DNA of 64,000 nt, taken from NCBI GenBank assembly GCA_024234635.1, contig JACKNX010000001.1, positions 124,001 to 188,000 of the forward strand, in the 5' to 3' direction. Positions 17,239-26,125 of this stretch are shown piece by piece. A model generated the notes under the pieces. The model had not been told where the DNA came from. It ran no database searches and saw only the letters and a program-made list of their open reading frames with translations. The translations under genes were made by a program, and so were the position numbers. Every line of letters begins with the position of its first letter. Positions within the stretch are counted from its first letter, which is position 1. This stretch comes from Pseudomonadales bacterium (GTDB taxonomy: Bacteria > Pseudomonadota > Gammaproteobacteria > Pseudomonadales > Azotimanducaceae).

Positions 17239-17825
17239 CTGCACCCTATCTGCTCGTTCTGTACTACTCACGCAGTGGTGGCACGGCCAACCTCGCACGT
17301 TTCATCGCCCGTGGCGCGCGCCAGGCGGGCCTGGAATGCAGGCTTCGTACCGTGCCGCCGGTATCCACCGTCACCGAGAGTACGGCACCGCCAGTACCGG
17401 ATGAAGGCGCGGTGTACTGCACCAAGGACGATCTGGCCAATTGTGCGGCGCTTGCCATCGGCAGCCCCACCCGCTTCGGGAATATGGCCGCTTCCCTGAA
17501 GTATTTCCTCGATGGCACCTCGGATCTGTGGATGACTCAGCGTCTGGCCGGCAAACCAGCCGGCGTGTTCTGCTCCAGCGCCAGTCTGCACGGCGGTCAG
17601 GAAAGCACGCTGCTGACAATGATGGTGCCGCTGCTGCATCACGGCATGGTCATCACCGGCATTCCGTACAGCGTGACCGCGCTCACCGAAACGACCACCG
17701 GCGGCTCGCCCTACGGCGCCACGCACCTCGGGCGCGATGATGCGGAACTGTCAGCACATGAGCGCGAGGCGGCGGAAGCGCTCGGCGAGCGGCTGGCGAC
17801 GCTGGCCCTGAAGCTCGGCAACTGA
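17235..17825 (+). CDS. wrbA: WrbA-like NAD(P)H:quinone oxidoreductase (flavodoxin fold)
   Basis: This 196-aa flavodoxin-fold protein binds FMN through YYSRSGGTANLA at the N-terminus, with further FMN contacts at GSPTRFGNMAASLKYFLD and FCSSASLHGGQESTLL. WrbA-type enzymes reduce quinones by two electrons, protecting against redox stress. The start is GTG at 17235, overlapping the yfgD stop (GTGA). It precedes the DUF2069 gene by two bases, so all three form one operon. Confidence 0.92.
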   Translation: MTAPYLLVLYYSRSGGTANLARFIARGARQAGLECRLRTVPPVSTVTESTAPPVPDEGAVYCTKDDLANCAALAIGSPTRFGNMAASLKYFLDGTSDLWMTQRLAGKPAGVFCSSASLHGGQESTLLTMMVPLLHHGMVITGIPYSVTALTETTTGGSPYGATHLGRDDAELSAHEREAAEALGERLATLALKLGN

Positions 17826-17827
17826 CC

Positions 17828-18193
17828 ATGCGAGGCTGGCTGTTCGTTGCCCTGTTGCTGACCGGCTGCCTGTTCGCGCTGACCGGGCTCAGGCAGTTTT
17901 TCATCGATCCCGTCAGCAACCCGATCACCAACACCATCTGGTTTGCGCTGCAGGTGGCGCCGCTTGCGATGATCCTCCCGGGTCTGTTGCGGCTGCACAC
18001 GCGCGCCTGCTTCTACACCATCATGGTGGCCATGCTGTATTTCATCCACGGCGTCATGGGCGTGATGTCGACTGCCACGCAGGCGCTGCGCTGGACGGGG
18101 ATCTGGGAGCTGGTGTTCTCGTGCCTGCTGATCGCGGTTGCGACCTGGTTGTTACGGCTTGCCAGGGCGAGGGATGCGAGCCTGGAGGCTTGA
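17828..18193 (+). CDS. DUF2069 inner membrane protein
   Basis: This 121-aa protein consists of four hydrophobic segments: GWLFVALLLTGCLFALTGL, IWFALQVAPLAMILPGLL, FYTIMVAMLYFIHGVMGVM and WELVFSCLLIAVATWLLRL. The FHIHGV-type element (YFIHGVMG) near the third helix is conserved in DUF2069. The family has no known biochemical function; it is usually found after wrbA, as here. Length is typical. Confidence 0.85.
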   Translation: MRGWLFVALLLTGCLFALTGLRQFFIDPVSNPITNTIWFALQVAPLAMILPGLLRLHTRACFYTIMVAMLYFIHGVMGVMSTATQALRWTGIWELVFSCLLIAVATWLLRLARARDASLEA

Positions 18194-18206
18194 GGCCGAC
18201 GGTTCA

Positions 18207-18728
18207 TCACGCTTCACGCCGGGCATCTTCCGCGAAATCAGGCAGCACGGCTTCGACAAAGCGAACGAATTCCGGCTCCAGGACCGGTTTCGTCCAGGGG
18301 CTGTGCTCCCATGATCGACGCATGGTTGGATAGCTGCAGAAATTCCGAAGCACGTGTTGGACCTCGTCCAATGACTTCTCATCATGGGTCGTTGCCCACT
18401 GCGACCAATACACCCAGAACCAGTAGGCATTGCTCCAGTCCACCTGGGACGCCTGTTCCACGGTGCACCCCCGGTCGGCGGCGAGTGCCGTGTAGTAATC
18501 CGCGACCCCGAAGGCGTCTATCAGATTCATGCGCAACTGCCCGTCCTGGATGCACGCGATCATCTGTTCGCGCATTGCCTGGGCCCGGGATAACTTGTTC
18601 TGATCGACAGTCGCCTGTCTGGCATGGCGTACCTGGAGCGCCAGGTACGCCAACGTGATGACCACGGCGATGGAGCCAAGAAACTCACCGTAGTTGCCAA
18701 GCAGCTGGGCGAAGGCCTGATGATCCAT
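18207..18728 (-). CDS. Hypothetical protein with one N-terminal transmembrane helix
   Basis: I do not recognise a named family. The 173-aa product has a short lead, one transmembrane helix (FLGSIAVVITLAYLALQV) and a cytoplasmic helical domain rich in Trp and Tyr (VDWSNAYWFWVYWSQWA). It ends in an amphipathic stretch around PEFVRFVEAVLPDF. The gene at 18978-19463 has the same design: helix of the form AVV.S..YLA.Q, then a Gln/Asn-rich linker, a W/Y-rich middle and a PxWxxFWE or PEFVRFVE-like end. They are likely distant paralogues. Start ATG at 18728 is preceded by GGGGGGAAACC. Function unknown. Confidence 0.7.
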   Translation of the reverse strand: MDHQAFAQLLGNYGEFLGSIAVVITLAYLALQVRHARQATVDQNKLSRAQAMREQMIACIQDGQLRMNLIDAFGVADYYTALAADRGCTVEQASQVDWSNAYWFWVYWSQWATTHDEKSLDEVQHVLRNFCSYPTMRRSWEHSPWTKPVLEPEFVRFVEAVLPDFAEDARREA

Positions 18729-18977
18729 GGTTTCCCCCCTCTATCGACGGGAAAGGCTACCTGAATTATTGAAGCCGGCGAAGGCTCGAGGGAGATCCGT
18801 AGTCTGACCTGCCTGCAATCGACCAAGCGTCAGCGGGTGTCCCCAGGAACGATCACGGTCGAACCCTGTAGTCGGCTGCACCCAGACAATTCGCGAAGGT
18901 ATCCCATAGTGTGCTCAGTGAGTCGGCAGGAGATATAACCGCGGCTGCTTTCGGCAAACTACAGATATTCGCCCCGT

Positions 18978-19463
18978 TCACATACTCCTTTGGAAAGCAG
19001 GATTTTGCCGTATTCGCTCTCCAACGAAGGACCGAAATGGCTCACCGAAGCCTATGGCGGCCTCTTCCCAGAATCTGATCCAGGCAGGGTTGGCCTTCGC
19101 TTCGTTCGAGTAATACCCGTCTGCTCCGATCCATAGCTCAGGCGGGACCGCTTTGTCGATATTCTGGTAATACACATACTCCCACCCATTGATCTGCATG
19201 AAATAGTACGTGGAACAACGAGTCCACACAGCATCTTCGACTTCCCGTGGGGTAGTGCGGCACTCCTGTAGAAAAGTTGCCAGTTTGTCGTTTTCCAGCA
19301 ATGACTCGAATACTCGCTGGTTGACATCCAAAGCGTTGTAGTGCGCCTGACTCCGAAGCAGGCGATTGTTGTCAGAGAGTTGGACAGCAAGGTAGATCAC
19401 GGATACGACTACCGCGACTCCACCACAGATTTCCGCGACCAGTGCTGCTCTTTCAAGACTCAC
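18978..19463 (-). CDS. Hypothetical one-helix membrane protein, related to the downstream gene
   Basis: This 161-aa protein has a single N-terminal transmembrane helix (EICGGVAVVVSVIYLAVQL) and a helical soluble domain with CSTYYFMQINGWEYVYYQNIDK and PAWIRFWEEAAIGFGEPF. Start GTG at 19463 is chosen because GGAGG lies seven bases upstream (19475-19471) and the protein then begins just before its helix; a longer frame from 19700 has no ribosome site. Architecture matches the 173-aa neighbour, suggesting a small tandem family. The gap between them (249 bp) allows separate promoters. Function unknown. Confidence 0.65.
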   Translation of the reverse strand: MSLERAALVAEICGGVAVVVSVIYLAVQLSDNNRLLRSQAHYNALDVNQRVFESLLENDKLATFLQECRTTPREVEDAVWTRCSTYYFMQINGWEYVYYQNIDKAVPPELWIGADGYYSNEAKANPAWIRFWEEAAIGFGEPFRSFVGERIRQNPAFQRSM

Positions 19464-19751
19464 TGCAAGACCTCCCGAATGCGACGATTCCAGGAACAAG
19501 ACTATACGAGTAGTAAACTGGCGGTTAACGGGTGGGCCTGAACGACCACTCGAAAGCGGAAATTTTCGCCGTATGCTTAGGCGTCCCTCGATCCTCCATG
19601 CGATAGTGATTCGGAGAATGATCGCAACGGGTCGAATGGCGACCGTTGTAGCCACCATCGTCAGGCCACCGCATGCATGGCACCACGCTCCAACAGCCAT
19701 GGCTGGCGCCAGCCCCTCGCCTGCCTCCCGCCGGAATGCAGCTCTACGAAC

Positions 19752-20087
19752 TCAGTGAATCGTCGGCGTATCGCCGGAACCTGGCTGCTTTTCCTCATCC
19801 ACGCTCTGCACCGCGTAACGGCGCGTCACCACCTCACCGGAAACGACATTCGGCAGCCCACGCATGAACTCGTCCATGTGGTCCGTCTGGAAGTGTGCGA
19901 GCAACGACTCCATGTTCTCCCACTCCTGGAACAGCATCAGCGTGTTGGGATCGCTGAGCCCCACGAAGAAGTCGTAGGAAATGCAGCCGGGTTCGTCACG
20001 CGTCGCCGTGGTCATGCGCCGCGCCATGCCCAGCGCTTCCTCCCGACGCTCCGCCCGAATGGGAATGTAGCCCTGCACGATGATCAT
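19752..20087 (-). CDS. ABM-fold putative quinol monooxygenase
   Basis: This 111-aa protein has an antibiotic biosynthesis monooxygenase fold: MIIVQGYIPIRAERREEAL, then the diagnostic EPGCISYDFFVGLSDPNTLMLFQEWEN and an H-x-x-T-x-H-like segment (LLAHFQTDHMDEF). Small ABM proteins such as YgiN oxidise quinols or degrade small metabolites without cofactors; the substrate here is unknown. It lies 114 bp downstream of the acyl-CoA synthetase gene on the same strand. A second ABM protein is encoded at 42973-43257. Confidence 0.8.
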   Translation of the reverse strand: MIIVQGYIPIRAERREEALGMARRMTTATRDEPGCISYDFFVGLSDPNTLMLFQEWENMESLLAHFQTDHMDEFMRGLPNVVSGEVVTRRYAVQSVDEEKQPGSGDTPTIH

Positions 20088-20201
20088 GCCGTCTCTCCTG
20101 AACTACCCGTCATACCGTCGCCCGATCGGGCGCAAGGCACGGCGCTTCGAGAGCGCCGAATATCACGCTCGCCGGGAACGCGGCCGACATCCTGCCAGTT
20201 T

Positions 20202-22097
20202 TCATCCGACGCGCAATCCCGACGCCACGCCGAGTACGCCCGCAATCTCGTCGAGTATCGCCGGATCGTCGATCGTGGACGGCATGCTGTAGCTTTTGCC
20301 ATCCACCATCTTGCGCAGGATCTGCCGCAGGATCTTGCCGGAGCGGGTCTTCGGCAGCCGCTTCACCACCAGGGCACGCTTGAAGTTGGCGATGGCGCCA
20401 ATCTGTTCGCGCACCATCTGCACCAGTTCGGCCTGCAGCGCACCGGCTTCGATGTTGGCGCCATCCTTGAGAACCACCAGCGCCAGCGGCACCTGCCCCT
20501 TGTCCGCGTCTTCGGCGCCAAACACCGCGCACTCCGCCACCGCGGGATGCGCGGCCACGACTTCCTCCATCTCGCCGGTGGACAGGCGGTGCCCTGCCAC
20601 GTTGATGACATCGTCGATGCGACCCATGATGAAAACGTACCCGTCCGCATCGCGATAACCGCCGTCGCCGGTCAGGTAGAAACCGGGGTAACGCGACCAG
20701 TACGCCTCCTCGAAGCGCGCGTGATCGCGCCACAGGGTCGGGAAACTGCCTGGCGGTAACGGGCCTTTGATGACAACCGCGCCTTCGGTACCCGGTGGCA
20801 GTTCCCGGCCTTCCTCATCGAGGATGCGCAGGTCGTATCCGGGTATGGGCACGTTCGTGGAGCCGGTACGCGGCTCGAGCAGCTCAACACCGGCCAGGTT
20901 CGTACAGATCGGCCAACCCGTCTCCGTCTGCCACCAATGGTCGATGACCGGAACTCCCGGCAGGTGCGCCACCAGCCAGTCGTACGTGGGCGGATCAAGT
21001 CGCTCGCCGGCCACGAACTGGTACTTCAGACAGCTGATGTCGTACTTCGCCTGCAGCAGGCAGTCCGGGTCCTCTTTCTTCACCGCCCGGTACGCCGTGG
21101 GCGCAACAAAGAAGCTCTTCACGCGATGTTCGGCGATCACCCGCCAGAACGCACCGGCATCCGGCGTGCGCACGGGCTTGCCTTCGTACAGGATGCTGGT
21201 GCAACCACGAATCAGGGGGCCATAGGCGATGTAGGAATGTCCCACCACCCAGCCGACATCCGAGGCCGCCCAGAATACATCGCCGGCATCCACGCCGTAG
21301 ATCGCCTGCATGCTCCAGTTGAGCGCCACTGCGTGGCCACCATTGTCGCGCACCACGCCTTTTGGTTTGCCCGTGGTACCTGAGGTGTACAGGATGTACA
21401 GGGGATCGGTGGCCTCAACAGGCACATAGTCCGTCGGGGACGCGGCTTCGAGCCACTGCGACCAGTCGTGCTCTCCGGGGCGCAGCTCGGCATCACACTG
21501 CGCGCGCTGCAGCACAACCACGTGAGATACCTTGTGTTTCGCCTGACGCACGCCGGCGTCCACCAGCGGCTTGTAGGCGATGACACGGTCGAACTCGATG
21601 CCACAGGAGGCGGTCAACAGCACCTTGGGTTCGGCGTCGTCGATGCGCGTGGCCAGCTCCGGCGGTGCAAAGCCGCCGAATACCACGGAGTGCACCGCGC
21701 CGATGCGGGCACAGGCCAGCATGGCAATGACCGCCTCGGGAACCATCGGCATGTAGATGATCACGCGATCACCCTTCTCTACGCCCAGCCCTTTGAGCGC
21801 TCCGGCCGTGCGTGCCACCTGCTCGAGCAGGTTCGCGAACGTGAATCGCTGCACCTGGCCGGTTGCGGGCGAGTCGTAGATCAACGCCACATCGTCACCG
21901 CGCCCGGCCGCCACGTGGCGGTCCAGGGCGAGGTAGCAGGTATTGAGCACCCCGCCGCGATACCAGCGCCACGCACCGTTGGCATCCTGATCGAGAATCG
22001 TCTCGGGAAACCGGAACCAGTCGATTTCCCGGGCGCGCTCGGCCCAGAACGCCTGAGGATCGGTCTGGGCCTGTCGATAAAGTTCCGCGTAGCTCAC
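20202..22097 (-). CDS. prpE: Propionyl-/acetyl-CoA synthetase (PrpE-like)
   Basis: This AMP-forming acyl-CoA synthetase activates short acids, most likely propionate, to the CoA ester. The 631-aa protein has the P-loop-like YTSGTTGKPKG near residue 240, the WWQTETGWP adenylate motif, YLTGDGGYRD and the C-terminal catalytic Lys in RSGKILR near residue 587. The segment GFAPPELATRIDDAEPKV is typical of the AcsA/PrpE group. I chose GTG at 22097 because GAGGAG (22109-22104) lies six bases upstream and VSYAELYRQAQTDPQAFW is the usual N-terminus. The gene follows the racemase gene by 51 bp; together they suggest handling of branched or odd-chain acyl groups. Confidence 0.88.
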   Translation of the reverse strand: MSYAELYRQAQTDPQAFWAERAREIDWFRFPETILDQDANGAWRWYRGGVLNTCYLALDRHVAAGRGDDVALIYDSPATGQVQRFTFANLLEQVARTAGALKGLGVEKGDRVIIYMPMVPEAVIAMLACARIGAVHSVVFGGFAPPELATRIDDAEPKVLLTASCGIEFDRVIAYKPLVDAGVRQAKHKVSHVVVLQRAQCDAELRPGEHDWSQWLEAASPTDYVPVEATDPLYILYTSGTTGKPKGVVRDNGGHAVALNWSMQAIYGVDAGDVFWAASDVGWVVGHSYIAYGPLIRGCTSILYEGKPVRTPDAGAFWRVIAEHRVKSFFVAPTAYRAVKKEDPDCLLQAKYDISCLKYQFVAGERLDPPTYDWLVAHLPGVPVIDHWWQTETGWPICTNLAGVELLEPRTGSTNVPIPGYDLRILDEEGRELPPGTEGAVVIKGPLPPGSFPTLWRDHARFEEAYWSRYPGFYLTGDGGYRDADGYVFIMGRIDDVINVAGHRLSTGEMEEVVAAHPAVAECAVFGAEDADKGQVPLALVVLKDGANIEAGALQAELVQMVREQIGAIANFKRALVVKRLPKTRSGKILRQILRKMVDGKSYSMPSTIDDPAILDEIAGVLGVASGLRVG

Positions 22098-22103
22098 GAG
22101 GTG

Positions 22104-22109
22104 CTCCTC
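22104..22109 (-). promoter_or_regulatory. Shine-Dalgarno site for the prpE GTG start
   Basis: The minus strand reads GAGGAG six bases before GTG at 22097. It favours this start over a longer reading that begins close to the racemase stop. Confidence 0.6.
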
Positions 22110-22148
22110 ATCCGGTCGGCCATGCGGCCTTTGCTGGCTTGGCAACAC

Positions 22149-23285
22149 CTAGCCGGGAATGACACCCGCCTGCACGAGCGCGGCAATTTCCGTCTCGGAG
22201 AAGCCACCACCCTGCAACACCGCGCGCGAGTTTTCCCCTGCGGCTGGCGCGGCATGCGAGATGGCGCCAGGCGTGCGGCTGAAACGCGGTGACGGCGCCG
22301 GCTGGATGACGCCATCCACCGTAACAAAAGTGCCACGCGCAACATTGTGAGGATGATTCGGCGCTTCCGTCACCGACAGCACCGGCGAAAAGCACACGTC
22401 CGTGCCTTCCATGATGGCGCACCACTCGTCGCGCGTTCTGGTTTTGAACACCCGGGTGAGTTCGGCTTTGTACTCCGGCCAGCGCGCGGCGTTCATCTGC
22501 TCGCTGAACTGCGCCTTGTCGAGCCCGGCCTTTTCCACCAGCAGCGCATAGAACTGCGGCTCGATGGAACCGATGCAGATGTACTTGCCATCTCCGGTTT
22601 CGTAGGTGTCGTAGAAATGCGCGCCGCCGTCCAGCAGATTGGTGCCGCGATCGGTCTTGAACACACCGGATGCCGCCATCGTGTAGAACATGGCCATCAA
22701 TGTGGACGCGCCGTCCACCATGGCCGCGTCCACCACCTGGCCCTTGCCGGACTTCTGCGCTTCCAGCATGGCGCACACCATGCCGAACGCCAGCAGCATG
22801 CCGCCGCCACCGAAGTCACCCACCAGATTGAGCGGAGGAACAGGCTTCTCACCCGCGCGACCGATGGCATGCAGCGCACCGGTGAGGCCGATGTAGTTGA
22901 TATCGTGGCCGGCAGCCTGCGCCATGGGACCATCCTGGCCCCAGCCTGTCATGCGGCCGTACACCAGTTTCGGATTGCGTGCCAGGCAGACATCTGGACC
23001 CAGGCCCAGGCGCTCCGTAACCCCCGGACGGAAGCCCTCGAACAGCGCATCGGCGCCATCCACCAGGCGAAGTACCGTTTCCACGCCCTGGGCCTGCTTC
23101 AGATCCACGGCGATCGACTTCCGGTTGCGCGCCAGGATGTCATTGCTGCGCCTCGGCGTGCCCGCTGCCAGGCGATCGACGCGGATTACTTCAGCACCCA
23201 TGTCGGACAGCATCATGCCGCAGAACGGCCCCGGTCCGATGCCCGCCAGCTCAATGATCCGGTAACCGGAAAGTGGTCCCCCCAT
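22149..23285 (-). CDS. Alpha-methylacyl-CoA racemase-like CoA-transferase family III protein
   Basis: This 378-aa protein matches the racemase branch of CoA-transferase family III. It begins with GYRIIELAGIGPGPFCGMML and has RRSNDILARNRKSIAVDLK. The catalytic pair is in place: H127 (GHDINYIGLTGAL) and D157 (LVGDFGGGGM). Such enzymes invert the methyl-bearing carbon of 2-methylacyl-CoAs so that beta-oxidation can proceed on branched or sterol side chains. Neighbouring prpE would use the propionyl unit so released. Length is normal. Transferase activity cannot be excluded, but the His/Asp pattern points to racemase. Confidence 0.88.
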   Translation of the reverse strand: MGGPLSGYRIIELAGIGPGPFCGMMLSDMGAEVIRVDRLAAGTPRRSNDILARNRKSIAVDLKQAQGVETVLRLVDGADALFEGFRPGVTERLGLGPDVCLARNPKLVYGRMTGWGQDGPMAQAAGHDINYIGLTGALHAIGRAGEKPVPPLNLVGDFGGGGMLLAFGMVCAMLEAQKSGKGQVVDAAMVDGASTLMAMFYTMAASGVFKTDRGTNLLDGGAHFYDTYETGDGKYICIGSIEPQFYALLVEKAGLDKAQFSEQMNAARWPEYKAELTRVFKTRTRDEWCAIMEGTDVCFSPVLSVTEAPNHPHNVARGTFVTVDGVIQPAPSPRFSRTPGAISHAAPAAGENSRAVLQGGGFSETEIAALVQAGVIPG

Positions 23286-23389
23286 GACAGCCCCTCTCGA
23301 TGCAATTGTTGTGACGCGGCGCAGTGTACCCGGTTGGCGAGGGGAGAAAAAATCGCCGGCGACCCATGCGTCGGCCGATATTGGTGGCG

Positions 23390-25219
23390 TCAGCGCGCGT
23401 CCGCGACCAGGGGATCGTCAATCGTCTGGCCGCCGTCCGCGGTGGGCTGACCGCCGAACTGGATCCCGGAAAACCGCGCATACAGGGGGCTGGCCCGCAG
23501 CAGTTCGTTGTGGGTGCCGCTGGCGACCACGGCGCCCGATTCCAGTACCACGATGCGATCGGCCTGACGAACCGTCGAGAGCCGATGGGCGATGACAAGA
23601 ATTGTGCAACTGCCTTTGAGCCGCTCAACCGATTCACGGATCGCGCGCTCGCTGTCCGCGTCCAGCGCACTGGTGGCTTCGTCGAGCAGCAGGATGCGGG
23701 GCTTGGTCAACAATGCCCGAGCCACGGCCAGTCGCTGCTTCTGTCCACCCGACAGCCCGGCGCCGCCTTCGCCCAGCACCGTGTCGAGCCCGTCCGGCAA
23801 CTCGCGCACAAATACATCCGCGCTTGCCTGGCGCAACGCCTCCCAGACGGCCACGTCCTGCGCGTCAGGTCGCCCGTAACGCACGTTGTCACCGATGGTG
23901 CCGTGAAACAGCACCGGCTCCTGGGGCACGTAGCCCATGGCCGCGCGTACATCCGCCAGCGACATGGCGCGCAGATCCACGCCACCCAGGGCAATCGAGC
24001 CGCTGACGGGATCGTGAAACCGCTGCAACAGGTCGAACAACGTACTTTTGCCGGCGCCCGACGGACCCACCAGCGCCACCATCTCCCCCGGCGCAATGGC
24101 CAGGCTCACATTCCTGAGCACGATGGCGTCGGGGCGGGTGGGGTAGACGAAGCCGACACTGTCCAGGGTGAGCGAAAAATCATGCGCCGCCGGCGGTACG
24201 GGTGCCGCAGGCTCGACAAGTACGCTCTTCGCATCCAGCAGTTCCACCAGACGTTCCGTGGCGCCCGCGGCGCGCTGCAGGTCGGTATAAACCTCGCTGA
24301 TGGCGCCCACCGATCCCGCAACGATAAACGCGTAGAAGATGAACGCCGTCAGCTCACCGGTGGTAATGGCGCCGGAACGCACGTCCATGCCGCCCACCCA
24401 GACCATGACGCCAATGGCGGCCATCACCAGCAGCATGACCAGCGTGATGAGTACCGCACGCTGGCGAATGCGATGCACGGCCACATCGAACGCCACATTC
24501 ACCCGCGCATCGAACTGCGTGATATCCAGCGGTTCGTGATTGAACGATTGCACCACCTTGATATTGCGCAGGGACTCCCCCGCCTGACTGCCAACGTCCG
24601 CAAGGCGGTCCTGGCTGCTGCGGGAGAGATTGCGTACCCGTCGTCCGAACAGAACGATGGGCGCCACGACAACGGGCACGCAGGCGATGACGATGAGGGA
24701 CAGTTTGACGTTGGTGACAAACAGCAGCACCAGCCCGCCGACAAACATCAGTGCGTTGCGCAAGGCAATGGAGACGGAGGAGCCGATGACGGTTTGCAGC
24801 AAGGTCGTGTCGGTGGTGATGCGCGACTGGATTTCAGTCGGCCGGTTGACTTCGAAGAATCCCGGATGCAATCGCACCAGGTGGGCAAAAACCGCCTGCC
24901 GGAGGTCCGCGCTCACCCGTTCTCCGATCCAGGACACGAAGTAGTAGCGAACGAAGGTACCGGCTGTAAGCAGTACCACCAGCAGCCCCAGCAGGACCAC
25001 ACTCTCCGCCAGCACGGTTTCGCTACCGCTGAAAATGCCACGGTCCACCACCATGCGCAGTCCCTGGCCGAGCGACAGGGTCACCGAAGCCGTGACCACC
25101 AGGGCCACGCTGGCGGTGATCACCCGGCCAAGATAGGGGCGCAGGAAGCGCAGCGCCGGGGAGAGCTTGCGAATATCCCGGGATTTTTCTCGATCAAGTC
25201 CGTCATCCATGCCAGGCAT
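23390..25219 (-). CDS. ABC exporter, fused permease-ATPase (subfamily B)
   Basis: This 609-aa half-transporter carries about six transmembrane helices in residues 35-330 and a C-terminal ATPase. The ATPase has Walker A GPSGAGKST, the Q-loop region YVPQEPVLF, the signature LSGGQKQR and Walker B ILLLDEATSALD, followed by the switch His in VIAHRLST. Intracellular coupling segments such as RISRIT-like QSRITTDTTLL are present. It resembles MsbA-type lipid or drug exporters, but nothing around it (racemase downstream, divergent esterase upstream) identifies the cargo. Start ATG at 25219; MDDGLDREK at 25210 is an alternative. Confidence 0.92.
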   Translation of the reverse strand: MPGMDDGLDREKSRDIRKLSPALRFLRPYLGRVITASVALVVTASVTLSLGQGLRMVVDRGIFSGSETVLAESVVLLGLLVVLLTAGTFVRYYFVSWIGERVSADLRQAVFAHLVRLHPGFFEVNRPTEIQSRITTDTTLLQTVIGSSVSIALRNALMFVGGLVLLFVTNVKLSLIVIACVPVVVAPIVLFGRRVRNLSRSSQDRLADVGSQAGESLRNIKVVQSFNHEPLDITQFDARVNVAFDVAVHRIRQRAVLITLVMLLVMAAIGVMVWVGGMDVRSGAITTGELTAFIFYAFIVAGSVGAISEVYTDLQRAAGATERLVELLDAKSVLVEPAAPVPPAAHDFSLTLDSVGFVYPTRPDAIVLRNVSLAIAPGEMVALVGPSGAGKSTLFDLLQRFHDPVSGSIALGGVDLRAMSLADVRAAMGYVPQEPVLFHGTIGDNVRYGRPDAQDVAVWEALRQASADVFVRELPDGLDTVLGEGGAGLSGGQKQRLAVARALLTKPRILLLDEATSALDADSERAIRESVERLKGSCTILVIAHRLSTVRQADRIVVLESGAVVASGTHNELLRASPLYARFSGIQFGGQPTADGGQTIDDPLVADAR

Positions 25220-25391
25220 TATGGTGGCGAGACGGTCAGGCTGGAAACCGGCGTTTGTAAAGCGATGTCACCCGGGGAACGGCGGCAACCGGCGCCGCGC
25301 CGTCACCCGGCATTGCATGCGGCAAGCGGTTGTCGGTATCGTCACGCGCGCCGGCGCGACTGGCGCCGCCCCCAGCATGGAAACGAATGGC

Positions 25392-26048
25392 ATGAACACC
25401 CTGGAGACGCTTGAACTGCAAACGGGCGAACAGCCCGTGGGAACCGTCATCTGGATGCACGGCCTGGGCGCCGATGCAACCGATTTTGAACCCGTGGTCC
25501 CGATGCTGCGTCTTGACTGCGCCCTCCGGTTTGTCTTCCCCAATGCCCCGGTGCGACCGGTGACGATAAATGGGGGCATGGAAATGCGCGCCTGGTATGA
25601 CATCGACCTCTCCAATCCGACGGTGGGCGAGGCGGATATCCGCGAGTCCGCCGCGGCCATCACGAAACTGATCGAGCGGGAAACGGCCAACGGCGTACCC
25701 GCGAGCCGTATCGTTCTTGCCGGTTTCTCCCAGGGCGGCGTCATTGCCACCTGGCTGGGTGTACGCCATGAACAGCGCCTCGCCGGCATCATGGGCCTGT
25801 CGACCTATATCCACGATCACGAGCATGTGGTGGATGAAGTCAGCCTGGCGAACATCGACACGCCCATCTTCATGGCGCACGGCATTGCGGATCCGATGAT
25901 CCCCATCGCCCGCGCGATAACCGGACGGGAAGCTCTGCGACGCCTGAATTACACCGTTGAATGGCATGAGTACGGGATGGGTCACCAGGTCTGTCCGCAG
26001 GAGATCGACGATATCGCGCACTGGCTGAATCGCGTCTACGGGGCCTGA
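25392..26048 (+). CDS. Phospholipase/carboxylesterase family alpha/beta hydrolase
   Basis: This 218-aa alpha/beta hydrolase of the short carboxylesterase family has the oxyanion-side GTVIWMHGLGADATDF, the nucleophile elbow GFSQGG, the acid in HGIADPMIP and the catalytic His in YGMGHQVCPQEI. It would hydrolyse short esters or lysophospholipids. Start is ambiguous between ATG 25392 and ATG 25377; neither has a strong ribosome site and the family length (about 218 aa) favours 25392. It is divergent from the ABC transporter. Confidence 0.9.
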   Translation: MNTLETLELQTGEQPVGTVIWMHGLGADATDFEPVVPMLRLDCALRFVFPNAPVRPVTINGGMEMRAWYDIDLSNPTVGEADIRESAAAITKLIERETANGVPASRIVLAGFSQGGVIATWLGVRHEQRLAGIMGLSTYIHDHEHVVDEVSLANIDTPIFMAHGIADPMIPIARAITGREALRRLNYTVEWHEYGMGHQVCPQEIDDIAHWLNRVYGA

Positions 26049-26125
26049 TGCAATGACCGTCGACGGATCGAACACTTCTGCCCCCGACAGCAGACAGGTG
26101 CGCCGACCGGAAACAACCACCATGG

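Noticed and set aside
23390..25219. A specific lipid A flippase (msbA) name for the ABC exporter
   Set aside because: No lpxK or related gene is adjacent, and the general subfamily B motifs do not identify the cargo.
23324..25414. A 696-codon plus-strand frame
   Set aside because: It is antisense to the ABC exporter, whose Walker A, signature and Walker B motifs are unmistakable; the frame has no recognisable domain.
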